Positions 55,121 to 64,000 of a stretch of DNA of 64,000 bases are shown one piece after another. Within the stretch, counting starts at the first letter, position 1; each line of letters starts with the position of its first letter. Source of the DNA: Pseudopithomyces maydicus (Eukaryota; Ascomycota; Dothideomycetes; Pleosporales; Didymosphaeriaceae); the NCBI GenBank assembly GCA_026873275.1, contig JANTUC010000011.1, forward strand, positions 372,001 to 436,000, in the 5' to 3' direction. The notes below the pieces were generated by a model, which was given only the letters and a program-made list of their open reading frames with translations, had not been told where the DNA came from and ran no database searches. The translations under genes were made by a program, and so were the position numbers.

Positions 55121-57745
55121 GTGGGCAATGCTTCCAACACATGGACAACAAGAGCAGGTCGGGTTGCCCATTAAATCATGCCATTTAGCTTACCCTGGGA
55201 CTTTAGGGCTAAATAATACGTCGCTCACCCCGACAAACGAGGGCTTGGGCGGCTGGCCGTTCAGCAATGGCGACATCTGTTTAGGTTTGGGTCAGCTCAG
55301 TGAATGCACTGCTGATCCGTTCAAAACCCTGTACTCGCTTCAGTGCGCCTTCTTGGGAAATGAATGCAGATCATACAGCTCAGAGACACTTCCTTGGGCC
55401 GATGAATTCGCTGAGGATTTATTGGCAGAAACTCGGAAAGATAGGGCGCCATATCCGCACAACCCATGGGCTCAGCTTTACGAGGCTAGCCCTGCAGACT
55501 ATACTCGCTTGGCTTTCAGCTCTGTACCTCTTATTCGACCAAGTCGTCTTGCCCGTTACTGTTTGGGTGCAACCCACCACTACTTACTCAAGTTTTCCCG
55601 ACTGTTTGGGTTCTCATGGTCCCATGCAGTCTAAATTACACTGAGGGGGTCTAAGGAATCGAGCGGGGTACTGAGCATCCATCTGTCTCAGTGGTGCTGG
55701 ACTAATATGCCCGTCGCCGAATATCGAGCCAGATATGTTTATCAGCGGCTGAATTTAGTTCAGATTACTTCGAATCCTAGGCGTAGACATTAAGAATGTC
55801 GCACTTAATAATCGTCATTTGACATTACGGGAGATTTATTTTTGTCCCGTCAAGCCGAATGTCACTTTGCTTTGGGTGAAAGTAACCGGCTCGCTCTAAT
55901 CCCCCTAGAACCGGGCACTTTGCTTTTGGAGATCGACATGCAGCCTACAGGTGTCGAATGATAGCATATCGAGGCATTCATGTCTACAATCAATCATGCG
56001 GCCCCGTCAATGTTGGCTTCATGGATGCTGTGTGTTCCTAAGTATGTACCTAGTGTCTCAGCTGCGGGGTTCAGCAGATCCCTCTTGAATGCATGGCGTC
56101 CTCCAGAGGTTTACGGAGCGACAATCCGGAGTCAGTCTATGCGGAGACCTTGAACCCCCACGGCAAAGAGGGGCTTCTGTACCCCCCGGACCGAGCCGAT
56201 GGTGTTTGCGCCATGGCTTGGTCCCGAACGTCTTCATTTCGGTTGTGGATGTGGCGGGCTGAAGCCACCGCGGGGTCGCCTATTCGCTCCATTGGTGACA
56301 CTTTTCAGGCAGCCTTCGAAGGTGTGGCATGCGAAAGATATATTGGATGGTGTTGCACAATGCAAGACGAGGAATGTGAGGGGTTTGAGCAGTGGTTGGA
56401 ACTGAAGCTGCATGGCTGATCAGCGCTAGCATTAGCCACTGAGCCGCAACATAGACCCCTGTGATGCGCGTATTTTTATTTCAGGGTTGACCAGGTCAAA
56501 GGGTAGTTAGTCCGCGCATAGGTTTTTGTCCATTTAGGGGATGTTCAGCTCGCCTCGTTACGTCGTGCATCCCAATCGGGATTCGTATTTGATCGTGCAA
56601 GCGATGGCTTGCAGGCGTTGCAGAACATTGCAGCACAGAAGCGAGTGCGACCCACTATATGAGGTCGGCGAGCTGGATAGAATGGTTCATCATTGGCAGG
56701 CTTGACAGTAAGAACATAGTGTCAAAAGAATAGCAAATATGTAGTCAAATAAAGTTACTCTCGTTCGCACGTTACCTGTGTAGCGCAGAGGTCATGCCAC
56801 TTTGGTCTTTAGAATAGACATGATAATACTGAGTGCTGTCGCGTGCCCAGTATGGTCTATGTTCGACTCACATTATTTGATTGGTACGGTGCTGACATCC
56901 AGTTGATGGTTATGTGATGGGAACTCCCTCGTGCATGTGCATGAAGACCAATCAATAGCGTAAATGATCGAGAGAAGTTGCGTCCGCAGAACGAGTACAG
57001 GTTATGAGGAAAAGCGGGAATAGTACGTGCGTTCGTTGTAAAATCTCGCGGAGTGAGCCGGTTCAGCGGCAGCAGTGACGATGAAGAGGAAGGTAAGCTT
57101 TTGCTCGGGTTAGAGAGCGGGAATGGTACGCGTGTACACTGTATATCCCCGTGGAGTAATCACGGCTCATCCGTAGCAATGACAACGAGGATGATGTTGT
57201 GCTTCTAGGAGTCCAGTCCAGAGAGCGTGACGATGAAGACGCAGGCGCACTTCTATCCGGTTTAGTCAGAGAGCAGGAAGGTGCAACGAGTCTGGAAGCC
57301 ACCACCCCCGGGCACTCCGATATTCCCGAGGTTTACTCCAGAACATGGCTGCACCCTCAACCAAACAGCGGGTAAAGGTCTCCCACCAACTAGGAATGTA
57401 ACTCACGATCCACCGATGATCTTACAATACATACTTACATACCTAGGTAGGTGCGCAGACCTCTTTCCACGGCAACGCCGGATAACAGCGGGTAACGTGT
57501 GTACATGGCCTCTGCGACCTTTGTCAATGAATTAAACAAATACGACCTAAGCTGCGTGTTGCAAATCATCATATTACGCGTGTGCTATTATTTCCTTTTT
57601 GGCTACGCTAGAGGTGTCCTCCCATGCGGTCTGTACATAAGTACGCATGGCAATTGCGTACCGAACCACGTTCACATCGGCCATTGGCGCCCGCCACACC
57701 TGTCATCATTTCGACATTCGATAGGTTTACATATCAGATTGTAAA
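55121..57745. other. 2.6-kb gene-poor region
   Basis: It should contain the NACHT gene promoter (proximal to 55120). Plus-strand frames at 55119-55634 and 56093-56419 lack family resemblance and intron structure. A degenerate tandem repeat is at 57013-57290. No transposase or LTR signature was found by eye. Confidence 0.5.
57013..57290. repeat. Degenerate tandem repeat, about 104-bp unit
   Basis: Two copies of AGCGGGAATRGTACG (57013, 57116), each followed by GGAGTRA..CGG..TCA and AGCARTGACRAYGARGA (57071, 57175), give a unit of about 104 bp. A third partial copy of the GTGACGATGAAGA block begins near 57225. In one frame each block reads SDDEE/DDEDA then LL-GL, so it may be the relic of a repeat-bearing protein; stops interrupt the frames. 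Many differences are transitions. Confidence 0.5.
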
Positions 57746-59037
57746 TCAAGACTTCTTCTTCAGTGCCTCCACGAATTCCTTCGGCGGCTCCTGGTCGTAA
57801 CCCTCGGGGTTGTTTTCCGTCCACTTCCAGAGGTCTGCACATGCATCCTCTAGTGTTAATTGAGTCTTCCATTGCAGCTCCTGGTTAGCGAGAGTGGGGT
57901 TCGCGGTCAGATCCAGGACGTCACCTTGGCGACGCTCCGCGACCTGGTAAGGGAGATCACGGCCCACGACATTGGAAAAGGCCTTTACCATTTCAAAGAC
58001 GGTGGATCCCTTTCCGGTACCGAGGTTCCAGGCTTTGACGCCGGGCTGGTTCTCGCGGAGGTACTTGAGCGCGACTTCGTGGCCCTTGGCGAGATCGAGA
58101 ACGTGGATGTAATCGCGGATTGCGGTGCCGTCCTTGGAGGCATAGTCTAGTAAAGACGTGTAGGTCAGTCAAACGCTCTTTGGGGGATATTCTAGGGATG
58201 ATTTACCGTCACCAAAAATAAGGAGCTTTTCCCGCTTGCCGATAGCTACTTGTGCAAGGAGAGGCAGCAGGTTGTATGGTACGCCCAGAGGGTTCTCACC
58301 CATGATGCCACTCGGGTGTGCACCAGCGGGGTTGAAGTACCGTAGCAACGCAGCATTCCACTTTCCGCCGTCGGTCTTCCCGGCCTTCTTCGCGTTGCTA
58401 CGCTGAGCCTCGATGTGATCGGTGATCATACCCTCTACCGTGGACTTAGTGCGGCCATAGGTGTTGGTGGGGCCAATGGGGCAGTGCTCTGGAATAGGAA
58501 TCATGTTGGGGAAGCGGGTTGCATCGCCGTAGACGGTTGCGGACGAAGAAAAGACGATGTTGGTAACGTTGTGCTTGGTCATGGACTGGAGGAGGGAGAT
58601 GCTTCCCGCAACATTCACACGGTAGTACTCCAGGGGATCTCTCCGGACTCGCCAACAGCCTAGCATGGGGTTCAGCTTCTCACGCATGTCTGGGTATTGC
58701 GTGATTGAAGTGTACCTTGAGTGCAGCAAAATGAATCACATTGTCAATGTCGGGGTGCTCGCTGAAGACCTTGTCCAACGCTGCCTCGTCGTTGATGTCA
58801 ACGTTGTAGAACTCAGGGCGCTTGCCGCAGATGAGCTCAATGCGGTTGACAACTTCTTGTGATGAGTTGCGAAGGTTATCGACAATGACAACCTTGTAAT
58901 CGGCCTCCAGAAGCGCCAGCGCCGTGAAGGAACCAATATAGCCCGTACCACTATGCGACGTCAGTCATGTTATTGCGAGCTACTATGGATTGCGGGGCAG
59001 ATGTTTACCCAGTAACGAGGACTGAGCCGACAACCAT
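57746..59037 (-). CDS. GAL10: UDP-glucose 4-epimerase
   Basis: This interconverts UDP-glucose and UDP-galactose (Leloir pathway and cell-wall galactose supply). It is an extended SDR: NAD loop VLVTGGTGYIGSFTALALL, catalytic Ser in FSSSATVYGD, and the YxxxK pair in NTYGRTK. It then shows LRYFNPAGAHPSG, RDYIHVLDLAKGH and WNLGTGKGSTVFEMV. It lacks the C-terminal mutarotase domain of yeast Gal10, as usual for filamentous fungi. Exons are 59037-59009, 58950-58716, 58659-58207 and 58146-57746. Exon 3 needs one extra base at the G4 run 58633-58636 to read SGEIPLEYYRVNVAGS, giving 372 residues. Everything else is intact and phases agree with that base added. Confidence 0.95.
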
Positions 59038-59638
59038 CTTGAACACAGAAGATGTGATTTGGAAGGTGGTATGAGAGAGAGATTTCGGGGAGTGGAAGGG
59101 GGCGTAGAAGGTGGAATTGAGTGCTGATGCGTGATCCTCACAGATATTAAGAGTCGTGAGTACAATGATCAAGGGTGCAGCTCAGGCGCCCCACCAAGGG
59201 TTTTCGCTGGCGGAACGACTACGGCTTTGGTACTAGCGTCATCCCGTGCGTCACCAGAGGTTGCAGTTTATCCAGAGGAGCGAGGAAATATTGTGGCCTG
59301 TTTTGCTGAGAGGATTCTGTACGCGTGGTAGCGCATAAAAGTAGTATTGCATACGTACAAGCAGATCGACGATACCCAAAATATGATTCCTATCTGGAAA
59401 TACAACCAATCAACGCAGGGCATGTCATACACGAGTGATACGTGATTCGTTCTCATTCCATCTTCTATCTCTGCCTATTCGAGATGCTCGTGCAAATGGG
59501 TACCTCATACCTTCAACGTTGTGCTTTGCTTTGCTACCTACAATCCAAATGCGGTGATTGCACACTATGCTCGCTGAAGCACAACCTTCCAAATCCCTTC
59601 TGCGGGTATCATCGTCACACCAGACCTACAGCAGGCGT
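59038..59638. other. Intergenic, GAL10 promoter / Arc1-like 3' flank
   Basis: No gene is seen. It is the promoter region of the epimerase; the remainder is the 3' flank of the next minus-strand gene. Confidence 0.6.
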
Positions 59639-61262
59639 TTATCGCACAGCAGCACCCTTGAGCGAGGTCACTGTGCAGAGACCCGCTGCCGTCTTCAACT
59701 TGGCAACACCCGTCTTCTTGTCCGCACCCTCTCCTGAGAGCTGCGGTACTTCCTCGACGTTGAAGCCAACCTCCAGCGCGTCAGTGGTAGTGAAACCGGG
59801 CTGGATGGTCTCCCAAATCTTCTTCTTCGGGTTCAGCACGGCCTCTGGCTCGCCCTCCCATCCCTCGAAGAATACGCGGTCTCCCGCCTTTGAGTCTGCT
59901 GGGGGAATCACAAGCTCTACGGGACCCTTGTGGCTGTCCTCTCCCTCGAGGACCTTGGGGGAAGCAGCCAAGACCATGGCGCAGGACTTGATTCCGCGCA
60001 TGGTGACGGGCTTCAGATTGCACACAGTGACAATCTTGCGGTTCTGCATCTCCTCAAGCGGGATCAGACCGTTCAAACCAGAGCAAACTGTCCGCACGAC
60101 CTGGCCCTCGTACTCAGATGTGTTGTCCGTGCCGGCAGGGTCGCCCATGGCGATCGTGCTGACGTATAGAGAATCGGCGTTGGGGTGTCGCTCTGCCTTG
60201 AGGATGTGGCCGACACGGAGGTCAATGAGGCAAGGAGAAAGCGGCTTCTCGGCCGGAGGTCTGATACTGCGTCAGCGCACATGCATGTCCATAAGGTTGC
60301 GGAACTTACGCCTTCTGGGGCTTTGGCTCCTTCTTCTTCTTCTCCTTCTTCTGGGTTGGGGCACCCTCTGGTGGTCCACCAGCCTTGCCAGCCACTGTGG
60401 ATGCGACAGCCTCACCGGCGGCTTGGGCCTTGTCCTTGGCCTTGTCCTTCTTGCCCTTCTTCTCTCCAGCCGCCTGGTCGCCAGTAAGCGTTGTTGGTGT
60501 CGCTGAACCCGAGGCTGCAGCATTGGCTGCAGCAGCCTCCTTCTCCTTCTTCTTGCGCTCCTTCTCGGCCTTTGCGTCAACGGGCTTGATCTTGAAGATC
60601 ACATTGTCCAGGTCGATGTTGACCTTGTCGTCCAGCTTCAGACCGAAGACAGGAGAGTTCTGAACAAAGTCAACATGGCGAACAATGTGGTGGTATCCCT
60701 GCTCGCCGGTCCGCTCCTCTGCAGTCCACTTGGAGACGACGGGCGCGAGCTTCTGGTAGAGGGCGATGTCGGCGACGGAGGGCTTTGCGCCGAGGACGGT
60801 GGTCCGGCTAGCCAGGTGGGTGTTGAGAGACGAGAGGCGCTCGGAAGCCTTTGCGGCATCCTCGCCCTCAGAAGCGACATGTGCGGCCGAGGTGAGCCAC
60901 TGGCTGAGCTCAGCTTTCTCGGCATCGGTGTAGGTGACGGAGGGGAAGAGGGCCTGGGAGGCCTTCACGGCGTCGGTCTCCTGGGCGGCATTGTTGGGAG
61001 CGTGGGTGCTCAGGAAGGTCAACAGAGCCTGGTCGAGGGCTGCAGAGGCCATGGCGGGGAGTCGAGGTCGGAAGAAGTCGACAAAGAGCGGCTTCAGCGG
61101 GGTAAAGAAATCAGATAGCAAGCTGTCTGGCGTGAGAGCAGCACGGGTGCTTTGGAGACGTGCTGTGACGTGTGGCAGACGCACAAATGGGGTAGACTTG
61201 TGGTAAGAGGTTTGGAGAAAAGTGACTCGCAGGCCAGCAGCAGAAGTGACTCGGGCGGCCAT
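59639..61262 (-). CDS. ARC1: Arc1-like aminoacyl-tRNA synthetase cofactor with C-terminal tRNA-binding domain
   Basis: Arc1 binds tRNA and docks methionyl- and glutamyl-tRNA synthetases. From M71 the protein starts MASAALDQALLTFLS and has a GST-C-like domain (SERLSSLNTHLASRTTVLGAKPSVADIALYQKL), a Lys/Ala-rich linker (KERKKKEKEAAAANAA, KKEKKKKEPKPQKA) and an EMAP-II/OB tRNA-binding domain (CLIDLRVGHILKAERHPNADSLYVSTI, VRTVCSGLNGLI, NRKIVTVCNLKPVTMRGIKSCAM). The open frame continues 70 residues further up to ATG 61262 with an Arg/Ser/Ala-rich, acid-poor stretch like a mitochondrial presequence. Exons are 61262-60310 and 60260-59639; the full form has 524 residues. I annotate the longer start but the cytosolic Met (61052) is equally plausible. 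Confidence 0.9.
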
Positions 61263-61603
61263 GTCCCCCCACCGTGACTACACTATGCAGCTCAAAAATC
61301 GAGGGGAACGCGCCAAACACCAGACGGCCGCGCACAGGCCAGACCAGACCAGACCGGACCAGACAACACATCTCGGCGCTCATCGCAGCCCTTGTCTTGT
61401 CTGCACACTGTAGCTCGATTCAACCCAGTCCACGCGCGCCGGCAATGGGATGCCCTCACTGTGCGGCGTGCGAGAATGCCTTGACCGAGCCCCCTGCAAC
61501 GCCACTGCCTGCCCCGCGTCTCCAGGAGCTTCGTAGCTTATATGTACCTCCCACCGCAGCCACCCCGCCTTGTGCACGCCTCACTGCCATAACCACCGTG
61601 AAC
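61263..61603. promoter_or_regulatory. Divergent promoter, ARC1 / ubiquitin hydrolase
   Basis: About 340 bp between divergent starts. It contains a short ACCAGACCAG/GACCAGAC tandem at 61339-61363. No known factor site is recognised. Confidence 0.5.
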
Positions 61604-62475
61604 ATGGCCGACGGAAAGCTGGAGCCCCTCTCCCGGCAGGGCAAGAAGAGCTTCATCCCCCTCGGTACGTCATCTCATCGCTCCCCAGCCAGGACGTCGT
61701 TGTTGACTTTTGGGCCAGAGAACAACCCCGAGGTCATGAGCGCCCTCGCGCACAAGCTCGGCCTCAAGAAGAAACTCGAATTCCACGATGTCTTCAGCAT
61801 CGACGAGCCCGAGCTGCTCTCGTTCGTGCCTCGGCCCGCATACGCCCTGCTGCTCATCTTTCCCGTCAACGAGACCTACGAGAAGTTCCGCATCGAAGAG
61901 GACAAAGACCGCACAGAGTACGACGGCAGTGGGCCAGAAGAAGAAGTCATCTGGTACAAGCAGACCATCAGCAACGCTTGCGGCTTGATGGGTTTGCTCC
62001 ACGGCGTCTCCAACGGCGCAGCACGGGATCACATTGGTACGCATAGCCGCACCTAATCGCGGCTGCCACAACGAAACTAACGCAAATTTCAGAACCGGAC
62101 TCAAACCTGGCCACACTGCTGCGTGAGGCCATTCCTCTCAAGCCAAAGGAGCGCGCCGATCTGCTGTACGAGTCTCAGGCGCTTGAAGCAGCCCATCAGG
62201 AAGCTGGAAACCGGGGGGACACCGAAGCGCCTGCCGCCGCAGCCGATGTTGACTTGCACTATGTCTGCTTCGTAAAGTCGCAGAGCAACAATCTATGGGA
62301 GTTGGATGGTCGCCGTAAGGGTCCGTTGAACCGTGGACAGCTCGCTGCCGATGAGGACGTGCTGAGTGACAAGGCCTTGGATCTTGGCGTCCGGAGCTTC
62401 CTCAAGCGTGAGGCTGCTGCTGGTGGCGGGGATCTTCGCTTCTCGCTAATCGTGCTCGCCGAGTCGTTCGACTGA
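61604..62475 (+). CDS. Ubiquitin C-terminal hydrolase (UCH-L3/Yuh1 family)
   Basis: This cysteine protease removes small adducts from the ubiquitin/NEDD8 C-terminus. The spliced 253-residue protein has the UCH fold start (LEPLSRQGKKSFIPLENNPEVMSALAHKLGL). The active site comprises Gln102 and Cys108 (KQTISNACGLMGLLHG), His182 (DVDLHYVCFV) and Asp198 (NLWELDGRRKGP). Exons are 61604-61664, 61719-62036 and 62093-62475; phases agree. No C-terminal extension is seen, so it is the short UCH-L1/L3 type rather than UCH37/BAP1. Confidence 0.94.
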
Positions 62476-63124
62476 AGAGACAGCGAAGCGCCTCCAGTCG
62501 GGCGGAGCTGCGAACGCGAAAGTCAGCATTCGCAAGCGGCAAATCTCACCGCACAACCAGGCGGCAACTCACAAGTCAATCTGTCTCATGACACCGATGG
62601 AATGACGATTAGTTTCAAATGCATTCGGAGTGAATGGCATGTCTTAAGGCCGGATCACGTGTCGGGATGCATCCCAGGTCCGCCAAGCGGTCCGAAGGTA
62701 TTGCTAACGAGTAGGCGCTGATAGAACTCGGTCTGCAGTGGCAGTGCGCATGAAGTAGCTGTAAAAAAAGGCTCAGTTCGTACCGAATGATATCAGCCTC
62801 CAAAGTCTATCCAAATTCTATTATCCTTGTGCCTATGATATCGCGCGGAGTCGCTACCAAGTACCCGGCACCAGTACACCATCCCTTTATGTTTCGTCTG
62901 TTTTCGGCATCTTCATCCTGTTCCACACGGACTTGGCCACCATGGAAAATTAGAATAGTATTCAACCTACTTAGACACGTACGATATTCATACTGACTGA
63001 TGAAGAAGCAACACCAAACCCCCACGCGCTGGGCAAGCCAAACCGTCCATATAACATTCTCCGCTTGCTACCGCATTTCCGAAAACTCAGACGCAATCCG
63101 TTCGCAGACGACGGTGAGGGCAGT
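62476..63124. other. Intergenic, upstream of the GPCR gene
   Basis: No gene is seen. It holds the hydrolase 3' UTR and the promoter of the receptor gene. Confidence 0.6.
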
Positions 63125-64000
63125 ATGCCGAATGTCAAAATGGCTCGTTGGTCGCGGATTTGTTATTCCATCGTTATTCCCGTCCCTACTTGCTATGCTC
63201 TCTTCCTTCTAACAGTGAGCTCATTCTTCTCTGGGGTTACGCCCTCTCCTCTGCCGAATATTTCTCACTTCAACGGCCCTTCGTCTTCCAAGTTGTACAA
63301 TAGCCACAAAACTCGCAGTGTGCAGGTCGCTGCGGCGACCTGTGCTTCTGTTAGCATGGCGGCGTCTTGTATTGCTTTTTACTGGTTCTGTCGAATGGAA
63401 AAGCGTTTTCGGCACAGGTAGGTTCTAGACATGGGCTTCAGGTTCTTTTTGCTCATATCGAAAAGGCTCATCATGCTGTTGATATTCGGAGATCTAATGA
63501 AAGCAATGTGGTTATCGATATTGGGCGTGGTGTCGATTGCTCGTGGTAGGATTGCGACTGAAAGTGCATTTTGTCAAGCTAGTGGCTTCCTCGTACAGTT
63601 CGGCACTGAGACAAGTGGTCAGAAGTATTCCATCATATCCTACCGCTATTTACTGACACAGTGCTGTAGACTACTCTGTGCTGGCTATTGCGATACACAG
63701 TGCGCTCCAAGTGTTTCGTCCTTCGAATAGAATTCGATCTGATGGCTTATACCCATATCGACACCAAGTCTATGTCGGCGCCCTGCTTATTCCAGCTCTT
63801 ATGGCTGGCTTGGCTTTCATCAATCCTCGATGGGGCTACATGTCACAGGGTCCTTTTTGCACGCTTCCGTTCAGACCGTTCTGGTACCGTCTAGCATTGG
63901 CATGGATTCCACGTTACGTGATTGCAATCATCATTCTTGGTCTCGCGATCGCCATCTACGCTCACGTTGGTTTCGAATTCCGTGCATTGGCTCATTCGTT
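63125..64000 (+). CDS. Git3/Gpr1-type G-protein-coupled receptor, 5' part (cut by window end)
   Basis: This is a seven-transmembrane nutrient/cAMP-pathway receptor. Spliced segments read: N-terminal tail, TM1 (VQVAAATCASVSMAASCIAFYWF), a short loop (CRMEKRFRHR), TM2 (LIMLLIFGDLMKAMWLSILGVV), the conserved CQASGFLVQFGTETSDYSVLAIAIHSALQVF region of TM3, then TM4 and TM5 (YVGALLIPALMAGLAFI, YVIAIIILGLAIAIYAHVGFEFRAL). Exons are 63125-63417, 63466-63617 and 63670 to the window edge. The 63418-63465 intron (48 bp) removes an in-frame TAG at 63419-63421. The start is uncertain: Met at 63125 or 63140. The remaining TMs and tail lie outside. Confidence 0.85.

Noticed and set aside
55119..55634. 171-codon plus-strand open frame next to the NACHT start
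   Set aside because: It overlaps the first base region of the NACHT gene promoter, has no family resemblance, no signal peptide and an amino-acid mix like translated noise.
56093..56419. 108-codon plus-strand frame
   Set aside because: No recognisable motif, signal peptide or splice context; likely chance in GC-richer DNA.
63418..63441. 24-bp GT-AG intron in the GPCR gene
   Set aside because: Too short to splice; the 48-bp alternative gives a better family match.
1..64000. tRNA, rRNA, CRISPR array, intact transposon or viral genes
   Set aside because: By eye I found no A/B-box pair with cloverleaf, no regular spaced direct repeats, and no transposase, reverse transcriptase or replicase motifs; a covariance-model search would be decisive for tRNA.

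Overview
This window is nuclear DNA of a filamentous ascomycete (Pezizomycotina). Dothideomycetes is my best guess, but the sequence alone does not prove it. The evidence is dense, mostly multi-exon genes with introns of about 45-150 bp, GTAAGT/GTACGT-type donors and CTAAC/CTGAC branch sites, and proteins typical of that group: a GH72 glucanosyltransferase, a GT62 mannan polymerase subunit, a Git3-type receptor, an Arb1-like protein and Bqt4. I support 25 genes and two weak small candidates (counted within the 26 CDS entries plus one secreted-protein model marked as broken). I see no rRNA, tRNA, CRISPR or intact transposon.

Layout. 1-8.9 kb: a secreted Ser/Thr-rich protein (+), AP-3 beta (-), an unknown conserved-looking protein (+) and Rho-GDI (-). 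8.9-17 kb: Bqt4 (+), a succinyl-CoA ligase alpha-beta fusion (+), a gene-poor stretch with a possible tiny secreted cysteine protein (-), and a small fungal family protein (+). 17-31 kb: GH72 (-), the Arf-GEF Gea (-), the Anp1-like mannosyltransferase (-) and exosome Mtr3 (+). 31-43.5 kb: a La-domain/Arb1 protein (+), Nop53 (-), Ypt6 (+), Tom20 (-), Exo84 (+), a Myb-like protein (+) and a quinone oxidoreductase (-). 44-64 kb: a SUN-domain protein (-), a 2,183-residue NACHT/TPR STAND protein (-), a 2.6-kb gene-poor stretch with a degenerate repeat, UDP-galactose epimerase (-), Arc1-like protein (-), ubiquitin hydrolase (+) and the 5' part of a Git3-type GPCR (+, cut by the window end).

Most genes are housekeeping. 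Several serve membrane traffic and the cell wall (AP-3, Gea, Ypt6, Exo84, Anp1, GH72, epimerase). Nop53 and Mtr3 meet in nuclear RNA processing. Bqt4 and the SUN protein are both nuclear-envelope components that act in telomere/chromosome tethering. These are functional links only; neighbours show no operon-like arrangement.

The strongest overall pattern is technical or mutational. Seven otherwise intact genes each need exactly one extra base at a short homopolymer (C/G runs of 4-5, or A5) to restore the family reading frame, and in every case restoring it also makes all intron phases agree. This looks like homopolymer under-calling in the assembly, so these genes should not be read as pseudogenes without re-sequencing. 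The most interesting biology is the alpha-beta succinyl-CoA ligase fusion with a degenerate ATP-grasp half and an internal presequence-like linker, the La-Arb1 domain combination, and the giant NACHT/TPR protein.
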